From Paraburkholderia megapolitana (GTDB taxonomy: Bacteria > Pseudomonadota > Gammaproteobacteria > Burkholderiales > Burkholderiaceae): a stretch of DNA of 64,000 bases. The stretch is from NCBI RefSeq assembly GCF_007556815.1, contig NZ_CP041743.1, positions 2,138,501 to 2,202,500 on the forward strand, read 5' to 3'. Positions within the stretch are counted from its first letter, which is position 1. Each line of letters opens with the position of its first letter. Shown here piece after piece: positions 53,486-64,000 of the stretch. Both the position numbers and the translations under genes were made by a program. The notes under the pieces are model-generated. The model ran no database searches. It worked only from the letters and a program-made list of their open reading frames with translations, and was not told where the DNA came from.

Positions 53486-54241
53486 ATGCTCGCCGAACAA
53501 CGTCACCAATACATCCTGTCGCAAGTCGCCAAGAACGGCGCACTGTCGGTAGCAGAGCTAGTCCGCGAACTGAACGTGTCGCGCGAGACCATCCGGCGCG
53601 ATCTGAATGCGCTTGCCGGGCGCGGCTTGATCGTGACGACACACGGTGGCGCGCTGTCCAGCGATCGCCGCGAACCGGATCTCGATGTGCGCGAAGCGGA
53701 GAATGCCGGCGCGAAGCGCGCGATCGGTGAGCGCGCAGCGCTGCTCGTGCCTGACGGTGCGTCGCTCGTGATTGATTCGGGCAGTACCACGCAGGCGGTC
53801 GCGCGAGCACTAACCGATCGCCATCGTTTGTCTGTCTATACGAACGACTGGCGTATCGCGCTGCTGCTCGGGCGGCGCAACGACAATCGCGTGACGCTGC
53901 TGGGCGGCGAACTGTCCGACAACGAAGATGCGACGCTCGGGCTCGATACGGTGCAGCAACTCACGCAATACCACACCGATTTCGCGTTCGTCGGCGCGGG
54001 CGGTATTACGCCGGACGCGTGGCTGACCGACTACACGCGCATTGCTGCCGAAGTCCGCGCGCGCATGATCGCAGCCGCCGATACCGTGGTCGTGGTAGCC
54101 GATCACTCGAAGTTCGGGCGTGTCACGCCGGTGCGCATCAAGGGCTTCGAAAGCGCGCGCTACGTCGTGACCGAACTCGCACCCGACCGCGCGCTCGGCA
54201 AGGCGATCGCGGCGCGCGGCCCCGAACTGCTGATCGCCTGA
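53486..54241 (+). CDS. DeoR/GlpR-family transcriptional regulator
   Basis: The 251-aa product has the DeoR helix-turn-helix (about 3-58; RHQYILSQVAKNGALSVAELVRELNVSRETIRRDLNAL) and the sensor domain with IDSGSTTQAVARAL (sugar-phosphate loop) and VADHSKFGRVTPVRI. These regulators bind phosphorylated intermediates. Next to the phosphonate locus it may sense one of its intermediates, as relatives occur beside phnW. It ends 33 bp before the convergent phnW stop. Confidence 0.92.
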   Translation: MLAEQRHQYILSQVAKNGALSVAELVRELNVSRETIRRDLNALAGRGLIVTTHGGALSSDRREPDLDVREAENAGAKRAIGERAALLVPDGASLVIDSGSTTQAVARALTDRHRLSVYTNDWRIALLLGRRNDNRVTLLGGELSDNEDATLGLDTVQQLTQYHTDFAFVGAGGITPDAWLTDYTRIAAEVRARMIAAADTVVVVADHSKFGRVTPVRIKGFESARYVVTELAPDRALGKAIAARGPELLIA

Positions 54242-54274
54242 ACCGGCCTGCAGCGATCGCGCAGCGCCTCTCCC

Positions 54275-55387
54275 TTACCTGACCTTCAATCCCAACGCGA
54301 CGAGTGCGCGGCCGATGGCCGCCACCGCGTTGTGCAGCTCATTGGCATCGATCGCGCCGATACAGCCGACGCGGAACGTTTCCACCTGCGTGAGCTTGCC
54401 GGGATAGAGGATGTAGCCCGCGTCGCGCACCGCGGCATAGAAGTCGGCGAAGCGCCAGGCCGGATCGTTCGGCGCGTGGAACGTGACGATCACCGGCGCC
54501 TGCACTTCCGGCTTCAGGAACGGCTCGAGCCCGAGCGCTTTCATACCGTCGACCAACGTCGCGCAATTGCGCACATAGCGCGCGCCGCGCTCCGGCTGAC
54601 CACCTTCGGCAATGAAGGTATCCAACGCCTGACGCAGCGCCGCGACTACGTGAGTCGGCGGCGTGAAGCGCCACTGCGTGGTCTTCTGCATGTACGTGTA
54701 CTGGTCGTGCAGATCGAGCGCGAGCGACGGCGAGCGTCCTTCGCTCGCTTCGAGCAGCTCGCGCCGCACGATCACGAACCCCATCCCCGGCACACCTTCG
54801 AGACATTTGCCGCTGGCCGACACCAGCGCATCGATGCCGCCGCGGCGCAGATCGATCGGCAGCGCGCCGAGCGAGCTCATCGCGTCGACAATCAGGCGTT
54901 TGCCATGCCGTTGACATACGGCGGCGATTTCATCGAGGGGATTGAGCAGGCCCGCGCTCGTCTCCAGATGCACCTGCGCGACGTGGGTGATGCGCGGGTC
55001 GCCGTTGAACGCATCCTCGATTGCCGCGGCAGTGACGGGTTCGTCCTCGCGCAGCGCCAGCTCCACATACGCTATGCCGAGCCGTTGCAGGATCCGGATG
55101 ATGCGCGTGCAGTAGGCGCCGTTATTCGGCACTAGCACGCGGCCGTCGCGCGGAACCAGGGTGCCGAGCGCGGCTTCGACGGCGAACGTCCCGCTGCCTT
55201 GCAACGGTACACACACGTAGTCGTTCTGCCCGTGGACGATTTCCACGAGGTCGGCGCAGACGCTCTGGGTCATGCGGTTGAATGAGGTATCCCACGAGCC
55301 CCAGTCGTGCAGCATGGCCTCGCGGGTCGCGGGCGAAGTGGTCAAGGGGCCCGGCGTCAGCAGGACTGGATCGTTTCCGAGAATCAC
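54275..55387 (-). CDS. phnW: 2-aminoethylphosphonate-pyruvate transaminase
   Basis: The 370-aa PLP enzyme starts [26 protein letters not shown]. It has [11 protein letters not shown] and the Schiff-base Lys194 in SASGKCLEG, the same position as in Salmonella PhnW. It transfers the amino group of 2-aminoethylphosphonate to pyruvate, giving phosphonoacetaldehyde and alanine. It is divergent from the phnSTUV transporter genes, with a shared 347-bp control region. PhnX is absent in this window; PhnY and PhnA provide the next steps. Confidence 0.95.
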   Translation of the reverse strand: MILGNDPVLLTPGPLTTSPATREAMLHDWGSWDTSFNRMTQSVCADLVEIVHGQNDYVCVPLQGSGTFAVEAALGTLVPRDGRVLVPNNGAYCTRIIRILQRLGIAYVELALREDEPVTAAAIEDAFNGDPRITHVAQVHLETSAGLLNPLDEIAAVCQRHGKRLIVDAMSSLGALPIDLRRGGIDALVSASGKCLEGVPGMGFVIVRRELLEASEGRSPSLALDLHDQYTYMQKTTQWRFTPPTHVVAALRQALDTFIAEGGQPERGARYVRNCATLVDGMKALGLEPFLKPEVQAPVIVTFHAPNDPAWRFADFYAAVRDAGYILYPGKLTQVETFRVGCIGAIDANELHNAVAAIGRALVALGLKVR

Positions 55388-55734
55388 ATAACCTCCTACG
55401 TCAATGATGAGAAGTGCGCACTGGCGCGCACGTGTTGGTTTGCATATTATTGGCGAATTGTGTCATTTTTTGGAAATGGTGAAAATAGTCATGGTGCTGT
55501 CACGCAAACCTGTGATTCTTGCCGAACCCGTTCAGGCAAGGCTGCAGGTCGGGTGGCGCGCTGGCTCGGATGATTCTCGGGTAGTCTTGCTGGGCATGGA
55601 GCGCGCAGGTTTGTAGGCAATCTGCAATCTGGCTGGACCAGCCAGACGTACGCGGCGCGGCGCTACCGCCGTTCAATCACAATAGCCAGGGTTTTTCCTG
55701 GTGAATAGTTTTCCGTTTCCTCGGAGAGAGCGAC
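55388..55734. other. 347-bp divergent control region of the phosphonate locus
   Basis: This gap between phnW and phnS holds no convincing gene. It is AT-rich near 55440-55495, where both promoters probably lie, and contains a Pho-box-like element (55486-55503) and a short hairpin CCAGG-GTTTTT-CCTGG (55686-55701) in the phnS leader. A GGAGAGAG ribosome site precedes phnS. Confidence 0.7.
55486..55503 (+). promoter_or_regulatory. Pho-box-like element
   Basis: TAGTCATGGTGCTGTCAC has two 7-bp half sites 11 bp apart, as in the Pho box CTGTCAT-N4-CTGTCAC. The second half is a perfect match and the first matches in 5 of 7. PhoB control would fit a phosphorus-scavenging locus. Confidence 0.4.
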
Positions 55735-56823
55735 ATGACAAAGACGAATCCCCATCGCACGACAGTCCGTGCCGTCCGCAAACTGCTGCCGGCCCTCGTG
55801 ACGGCGGCTGCCTTCGGCGCGGCCCTGCCGGCCCATGCGGCGGATCCGGTGGTGCTGTACACGGCCGATGGCCTCGAGAATCTGTACAAGGACGTGCTGC
55901 CGGCCTTCGAGAAGAAGGAAGGCGTGAAGGTGGCGATCGTGACGGCGGGCAGCGGGGAAGTCGTGAACCGCGCGACGATCGAAAAGGATTCGCCGAAAGC
56001 GGACGTGCTCGTCACGCTGCCGCCGTTTATCCAGCAGGCCGATCAAGCCGGTCTGCTGCAGGCTTACCAGAGCGCGAACTACAAGAACGTGCCGGCCATC
56101 GCCAAGGCGGCGAGCGGCACGTGGGCGACCTTCGTCAACAACTACTTCTCGTTTGCGATCAACCCGGAAGTCGTGAAGACGCAGCCGAAGACGTTCGCCG
56201 ATCTGCTCCATCCGGACTACACCGGCAAGGTCGCGTACTCGAATCCGGCAACGGCCGGCGACGGGATGGCCGTGATCATCCTGACCACCTCGCTGATGGG
56301 TGAGGACAAGGCATTCGATTACCTGAAGAAGCTCGAGCAAAGCGCGAAATTCCATACGAAGGGCACCGGCTACCTCGACGTGCTGCTATCGCGCAACGAG
56401 ATTTCGGTGGCGAACGGCGATCTGCAGATGGATCTCGACGACGCGGCGAACGGCGGCCTGTCGCTCAAGCCGATCTTCCTCGCAGCCGATGCCGGCGGCC
56501 AGCCTTCCACATTCCAGTTGCCGTACGCGATCGGCCTGATCAAGAACGGTCCGAACCAGGCTGAAGGCAAGAAACTGATCGACTATTTGATGTCGACCGA
56601 CGTGCAGGCGAAGGTGCCGGACATCTTCGGTATCCCGGGCCGCACCGACGTGCCGCTCGCCGGCAAGAACGGCGCCGCGGTGAAGCAGGCGATCGCCGGT
56701 GTGAAGCTGATTCCGGTGGACTGGACCCAGGTGATGGCGAAGAAGGCCGACTGGACCACACGCTGGAAGAACGACGTGATCGGCGATTCGGGCAAGCAAC
56801 TCGAAGTCGTCAAACCGAAATAA
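55735..56823 (+). CDS. phnS: 2-aminoethylphosphonate ABC transporter substrate-binding protein
   Basis: A 362-aa periplasmic protein with a signal peptide ending PAHA (about residue 36), then DPVVLYTADGLENLYKDVLPAFEKKEGVKV, typical of the family-1/Fbp-like binding proteins. It captures 2-aminoethylphosphonate or related phosphonates and hands them to PhnT/U/V. It starts the transporter operon. A perfect 10-bp inverted repeat right after the stop may separate its expression level from the downstream membrane genes. Confidence 0.93.
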   Translation: MTKTNPHRTTVRAVRKLLPALVTAAAFGAALPAHAADPVVLYTADGLENLYKDVLPAFEKKEGVKVAIVTAGSGEVVNRATIEKDSPKADVLVTLPPFIQQADQAGLLQAYQSANYKNVPAIAKAASGTWATFVNNYFSFAINPEVVKTQPKTFADLLHPDYTGKVAYSNPATAGDGMAVIILTTSLMGEDKAFDYLKKLEQSAKFHTKGTGYLDVLLSRNEISVANGDLQMDLDDAANGGLSLKPIFLAADAGGQPSTFQLPYAIGLIKNGPNQAEGKKLIDYLMSTDVQAKVPDIFGIPGRTDVPLAGKNGAAVKQAIAGVKLIPVDWTQVMAKKADWTTRWKNDVIGDSGKQLEVVKPK

Positions 56824-56830
56824 TCGCGAC

Positions 56831-56852
56831 GTCGCGTCGAGATCGACGCGAC
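56831..56852 (+). repeat. Hairpin between phnS and phnT
   Basis: GTCGCGTCGA and TCGACGCGAC are perfect 10-bp complements around GA, beginning 8 bp after the phnS stop. In ABC operons such hairpins protect the binding-protein mRNA from decay and lower expression of downstream genes. Confidence 0.6.
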
Positions 56853-56919
56853 CCACGCGTAGTTATCGTTTCGCTATCGCCCCCGCAATAGCGTATTGCC
56901 AAGTTGGAGGATGGACCCG

Positions 56920-58020
56920 GTGAATACGGCAAGTCTTGCTCATCCCGGCGCACTCGACGCCGTCTCCGCGGCGCGCGACGCTGCGCATCCGGACACGCCA
57001 GCCGGCGTCGACATCGAGCATCTGACCGTGCGTTTCGGTACGCGCACGGTGCTCGACGATCTCTCGCTGACGATCGAGCGCGGTGAACTCCTGACCGTGC
57101 TCGGTCGCAGCGGATGTGGCAAGACGACGCTGTTGCGTTTCATTGCCGGGTTCATCGAGGCGGACGGGTTGGCCGGCACCTTGACGGTGGCCGGCCGCGA
57201 TCTCACGCACGTGCCGCCGCACCGGCGCAATCTGGGGCTGCTGTTCCAGAGCTACGCGCTGTTTCCACATCTGTCGGTCTTCGAGAACGTCGCGTTCGGT
57301 TTGCGCGCGCGGCGCACGCCGGCGAAGGAAGTCGCGCGTCGCGTCGCCGATGCGCTGAAGCTCGTACAACTCGGCGACTCAGGGCACGTGATGCCGGCGC
57401 AGCTTTCCGGCGGCATGCAGCAGCGCGTTGCGCTCGCGCGTGCGCTCGTGATCGAACCGGACGTGCTGCTGCTCGACGAGCCGCTGTCCGCACTCGATGC
57501 GAATCTGCGCGCTTCGGTGCGCTCCGAATTGAAGGCGCTGCATGAGCGCCTGCCTAACCTCACGATCGTGTGCGTGACGCACGATCAGGACGATGCCCTG
57601 GTGCTGTCCGACCGCACGCTGCTGATGCGCGAAGGGCAGATTGCGCAGCTCGGCACGCCACAACAGCTGTATGACACACCGAACGACGGCTTCGTCGCGC
57701 GCTATCTCGGCGCGGCGAACCTGTTGCCGCCACACGTCGCGTTTCCGCTTGGCGATACGCGCTATACGGAGCGCGACCGGGTGGCGTGCCTGCGTCCGGA
57801 GAGCCTGCGCATCGTGCCGCTCGGCGAAGGACATCTGCACGGCGCGATCACTTCGGTCGAATGGTACGGCGCGGTTCTGTCGGTATCGGTCGTCCTCGAC
57901 GCGATGCCGAACGACCCTGTGCTCGTCACGATGCAGCGCGGCCACGGCATGACGCCGGAACGGGGCGCGCGTGTTTCACTGCTTTATGAGGCAGACGATG
58001 TCGTCCTTATCCGCCCCTGA
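56920..58020 (+). CDS. phnT: 2-aminoethylphosphonate ABC transporter ATP-binding protein
   Basis: The ATP-binding subunit is about 366 aa. GGAGG at 56906-56910 is best spaced for the GTG at 56920; the ATG at 56911 touches it, with no room for a start. The protein has Walker A (LGRSGCGKTT), a Q-loop (LLFQSYALFPH), signature LSGGMQQR and Walker B (VLLLDEPLSAL). A C-terminal TOBE-like domain follows (VACLRPESLRIVPLGEG). It drives uptake with PhnU and PhnV at the inner membrane. It overlaps phnU by 23 bp. Confidence 0.93.
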   Translation: MNTASLAHPGALDAVSAARDAAHPDTPAGVDIEHLTVRFGTRTVLDDLSLTIERGELLTVLGRSGCGKTTLLRFIAGFIEADGLAGTLTVAGRDLTHVPPHRRNLGLLFQSYALFPHLSVFENVAFGLRARRTPAKEVARRVADALKLVQLGDSGHVMPAQLSGGMQQRVALARALVIEPDVLLLDEPLSALDANLRASVRSELKALHERLPNLTIVCVTHDQDDALVLSDRTLLMREGQIAQLGTPQQLYDTPNDGFVARYLGAANLLPPHVAFPLGDTRYTERDRVACLRPESLRIVPLGEGHLHGAITSVEWYGAVLSVSVVLDAMPNDPVLVTMQRGHGMTPERGARVSLLYEADDVVLIRP

Positions 58021-58936
58021 CGGTCACGACGCGTTCGGCGCAGCCGCTGCAGCCGACGTAAGACGCGCGGCCACGGCTGCAGCGCATGCTGCCGCAAAGC
58101 GTCGTCGCGAGCGCGCGGCGCAGTGGCATCTGCTGTTCCTTGCCGTGTTCATACTCGGTCCGCTCGTCGTCTATCCGCTCGTACGGCTCGTGCTGCTGAG
58201 TCTGACCGGCGCACACGGGCTGAGCGTGCATGCGTACGCAGCGTTCTTCCAGAATCCGGATACAAGCGGCGTGATCGGCACGACGCTGTGGATTCTCTTT
58301 GCAAGCGCCGGGCTCGCCTCGCTGCTCGGCGTCGGGCTCGCAGCGCTGCTGTTTTTCAAGCCGTTTCCGGGTGCGCGGCTCGTCACGCGTTTTCTCGAAC
58401 TGTTCGTCGCGTTCCCATCTTTTCTGGTCGCGTTCACGCTGATCTTTCTGTACGGCTCGCAAGGCTCGGTCAGCATCGGTTTGCAGCGGCTTTTCCATCT
58501 GCAGGCGCCGCCACTCGATTTCCTGTTCGGTATCGGCGGGGTGATTCTGGCCGAGGTGGTGTTCTACGCGCCGTTCGTCGTGCGCCCGACGCTCGCGTCG
58601 TTCGCGACGCTCGACATGCGGCTCATCGAGGCCGCCCGCAGTCTCGGCGCACACGGCTGGATGGTTGCGTTTCGCGTGATCCTGCCGCTCGCGTGGCCGG
58701 GCATCGCCGCGGGCACGATCCTCTGTTTCCTGCTGACGCTCAACGAGTTCGGCATCCTGATGGTGCTCGGCAGCGCGCATCTGGTTACGCTGCCGGTGGC
58801 GATCTACAGCTCGGCGACCGTCGATCTCGATCTGCCCGCTGCTGCCGCTGGTGCGGTCGTGATGCTGGCGATGTCGTTGTCGCTCTACGCGTTGTATCGA
58901 ACAGTGAGCCGGCGCAAGGCCGGAGGAGCGAAGTAA
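57998..58936 (+). CDS. phnU: 2-aminoethylphosphonate ABC transporter permease
   Basis: The ATG at 57998 has GAGG 6 bases upstream and gives 312 aa; 57986 is an alternative. The protein has about six membrane helices after an Ala/Arg-rich N-terminal tail, and the inner-membrane EAA loop EAARSLGAHGWMVAFRVILPLAWPG that docks on the ATPase. It pairs with PhnV to form the transport channel. It overlaps phnT at its start and phnV (TAATG) at its end, signs of coupled translation. Confidence 0.92.
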   Translation: MSSLSAPDGHDAFGAAAAADVRRAATAAAHAAAKRRRERAAQWHLLFLAVFILGPLVVYPLVRLVLLSLTGAHGLSVHAYAAFFQNPDTSGVIGTTLWILFASAGLASLLGVGLAALLFFKPFPGARLVTRFLELFVAFPSFLVAFTLIFLYGSQGSVSIGLQRLFHLQAPPLDFLFGIGGVILAEVVFYAPFVVRPTLASFATLDMRLIEAARSLGAHGWMVAFRVILPLAWPGIAAGTILCFLLTLNEFGILMVLGSAHLVTLPVAIYSSATVDLDLPAAAAGAVVMLAMSLSLYALYRTVSRRKAGGAK

Positions 58937-59799
58937 TGGCCGTCGATCTCGACCCGACCGTATTGCCCGTCATGCACCGGCGCGCGCGTCCTGTACAGCG
59001 CAGCCTCGGCGTGCGGCTGATCGGCAGCGTGTTGCTGGGGCTGGCGGCGCTCGCGTGTTTCTGGCTCTTCGTGCTGCCCGTGATCGTCGTTGCGCTGTCG
59101 AGTGTTGCGTCGCACTGGTCCGGCACGATCCTGCCTGATGGCTTCAGTACACGCTGGTTCGAACGCCTCGGCTCGAGCGACTTCGATGCGCTGACAACCA
59201 GCCTCGAAATCGGCTTCGGTGTCGGCGTGCTCGGTACCGTGCTTGGGCTATGGCTCGCGCTGGCGCTCGAAGGTCGTGACCGGCGTGGACTCGGCGCGCT
59301 TGTCGATACGATTGCGATGGTGCCGAACGGCGTGCCGAGTGTCGTGCTCGGGCTCGCGGTACTGATTGCGTATCACAAGAAGCCGCTCGATCTGTCGAGT
59401 TCGGCTGCAATCGTCGTGTTCGTGCAGCTCGCGCTCGTGTTGCCGTTTTGTTATCGCTGCGCGGCCGCGGCGTTGCGCCCCGAGTTGACCATCTTGCGCG
59501 AAGCGGCGGCGAGCCTCGGTGCACCGCCGTCGATGGTGTTGCGCCGGGTCGTACTGCCGCAACTCGTGCCGGCGATCCGCGCGAGTCTTGCGCTTGGTTT
59601 TGCACTGTCGCTCGGCGAACTGGGCGCAACGCTGACGGTTTATCCGCCGGGCTTCGCCACGGTGCCGATCGTCGTCGTCGGCCAGGTCGAGCGCGGGTAC
59701 TACCTGCCGGCTTCAGCTCTTTCACTGATTCTGCTGCTCGTGTCATTGGCCGCGCTGCTGCTGATCGCCGCACGCGTGCCGAAGCGTCGCGCCGACTGA
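58936..59799 (+). CDS. phnV: 2-aminoethylphosphonate ABC transporter permease
   Basis: From the ATG at 58936, overlapping the phnU stop by one base, the permease has 287 aa. It shows about six membrane helices and the EAA loop REAAASLGAPPSMVLRRVVLPQLVPAIR. GGAGGAG upstream supports the start. With PhnU it makes the inner-membrane channel of the phosphonate importer. It is followed by the phnR gene after 97 bp. Confidence 0.93.
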   Translation: MAVDLDPTVLPVMHRRARPVQRSLGVRLIGSVLLGLAALACFWLFVLPVIVVALSSVASHWSGTILPDGFSTRWFERLGSSDFDALTTSLEIGFGVGVLGTVLGLWLALALEGRDRRGLGALVDTIAMVPNGVPSVVLGLAVLIAYHKKPLDLSSSAAIVVFVQLALVLPFCYRCAAAALRPELTILREAAASLGAPPSMVLRRVVLPQLVPAIRASLALGFALSLGELGATLTVYPPGFATVPIVVVGQVERGYYLPASALSLILLLVSLAALLLIAARVPKRRAD

Positions 59800-59896
59800 G
59801 TGCGCCTGACTGAGGCCGCATGAGCGAACGTTTCTGATTTTTCGTCGTGCTTTAACGCGACACTTCACACACTTTGATGTGGCAATTTTTGTCGAA

Positions 59897-63389
<3,493 letters not shown>

Positions 63390-63393
63390 ATGA

Positions 63394-63954
63394 ATGGCTT
63401 TGAATCTTGACGATATTCGTGTGTTGTTCGAACGGCACGGCAATCTGGCGTATAGCGGCGAGCCAGTGACGCAGCTTGAGCATGCATTGCAAAGCGGTGC
63501 GCTTGCAGAGCAGGAAGGTGCCAGCGACGAGCTGGTTGCCGCTGCGTTTCTGCATGATCTGGGTCATTTGTTGAACCGGCAGGGCGATACGCCGAGTGCG
63601 CGCGGTGTCGACGATCTGCATCAGTACTTTGCGCTGCCTTTTCTGCGAGCGGTGTTGCCGGAGGCGGTCCTTGAGCCGATCCGGCTGCACGTCGATGCAA
63701 AGCGCTGCCTGTGCGCGATCGATCATAGTTACTTCAACTGTCTGAGCGTGGATTCCGTGCGCAGTCTCGAACTGCAGGGCGGTGTGTTTAGCCCCGAAGA
63801 GGCGCAGGCCTTCTTGAGCAAACCATACGCGCCGGATGCGCTGCGCGTGCGCAAGTGGGACGATCGCGCGAAAGTGAAGAGTCGCAAGACGCCCGATATC
63901 GAGCACTTTCTCGGTGTAGTTGAACGGGTGATGGAGCGGTACGTTCCTGCTTAG
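63394..63954 (+). CDS. PhnZ-like HD-domain oxygenase of phosphonate degradation
   Basis: The 186-aa HD-domain protein keeps the residues important in PhnZ with an offset of about four: Tyr20 and Glu23 (YSGE), His30, His54/Asp55 (LHDLGH) and His58, His76, His99, and Asp156/157. PhnZ is a mixed-valence diiron oxygenase that cleaves 1-hydroxy-2-aminoethylphosphonate to glycine and phosphate. Members beside phnW-phnA-phnY are known as phosphonate-degradation-associated HDIG proteins, with unsettled role. It begins 4 bp after phnY and ends close to the window edge; no PhnY*-type hydroxylase is seen here. Confidence 0.88.
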   Translation: MALNLDDIRVLFERHGNLAYSGEPVTQLEHALQSGALAEQEGASDELVAAAFLHDLGHLLNRQGDTPSARGVDDLHQYFALPFLRAVLPEAVLEPIRLHVDAKRCLCAIDHSYFNCLSVDSVRSLELQGGVFSPEEAQAFLSKPYAPDALRVRKWDDRAKVKSRKTPDIEHFLGVVERVMERYVPA

Positions 63955-64000
63955 GCGCGCGCTTCGTTTTGCCGTGGTGTTTGCGCGCTGCGCGCTCTCT

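Noticed and set aside
55497..55516. CTGTCAC followed by CTGTGAT as a Pho box
   Set aside because: The two half sites are 13 bp apart, not the 11 bp needed; the pair at 55486-55503 fits the spacing better.
58123..58935. Extension of phnV upstream to 58123
   Set aside because: The added part is a shadow of phnU; the ATG at 58936 overlaps the phnU stop and has a ribosome site.

Overview
The window is a GC-rich, densely coded stretch of chromosome from a Burkholderia/Paraburkholderia-like betaproteobacterium. Support for this is family-level: a Burkholderiales-type porin, PhnSTUV/PhnWAY phosphonate genes, a NodT-type RND efflux operon, a GntP permease cluster, many LysR/TetR/IclR/ROK regulators paired with accessory catabolic genes, and strong GC3 bias. 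There is no rRNA, tRNA, prophage, insertion sequence, CRISPR array or conjugative gene that I can see. It reads as metabolic and stress-response chromosome, possibly a secondary replicon.

Layout. 1-7.7 kb: an aldo/keto reductase (cut by the window edge) divergent from a LysR gene, a periplasmic S41 protease, and a second LysR gene divergent from a small catabolic cluster (SnoaL/NTF2-like protein, SDR, SMP-30 lactonase, with a convergent class V aminotransferase). 7.9-13.8 kb: a VOC-ArsR-SRPBCC operon, then a ROK repressor divergent from an APC permease and a ROK kinase, then a LysE exporter. 13.9-19 kb: DedA, an Old Yellow Enzyme with its ArsR regulator, and divergent from it a complete bufferin operon (bufA1, bufB, bufC, doxX), a recently recognised RiPP metallophore system. 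19-26 kb: an XRE/MmyB regulator and SDR pair, a secreted GH18 chitinase with a Tat-exported GH71/99-like glycosidase carrying trefoil-like repeats, an alpha/beta hydrolase and a TetR gene. 26-33.3 kb: a tripartite RND efflux operon (OMF, adaptor, pump) with a second, divergent TetR gene and a perfect 17-bp palindrome between them.

33.3-39.5 kb: isochorismatase-like hydrolase, GntP permease, porin, a SelA/DgaE-like PLP lyase, an IclR regulator with a 20-bp palindrome, and RidA. This looks like a dedicated uptake and deamination route for a sugar acid or amino acid whose substrate is not evident. 39.7-44.6 kb: IlvD, a small unknown protein, Lrp plus LysE exporter, a DUF1289 mini-protein, YnfA and DUF1993. 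44.9-49.7 kb: an S53 sedolisin and S10 carboxypeptidase pair, a secreted HNH-like protein with an altered active site, and a 55-aa membrane peptide overlapping an RRM-like protein. 49.7-53.3 kb: NadE, an EamA transporter and a degenerate UbiB-like pseudokinase. 53.5-64 kb: a DeoR regulator and then a phosphonate locus: phnW divergent from phnSTUV, phnR, phnA, phnY and a PhnZ-like HD oxygenase. PhnW, PhnY and PhnA together convert 2-aminoethylphosphonate through phosphonoacetaldehyde and phosphonoacetate to acetate and phosphate.

The most notable items are the bufferin operon sharing a promoter region with an ArsR/OYE pair, the UbiB paralogue that has lost its signature motifs, the HNH-like protein lacking its active-site histidine, and the PhnZ-like oxygenase attached to a PhnWAY pathway. 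All calls come from reading the sequence; no database search was run.
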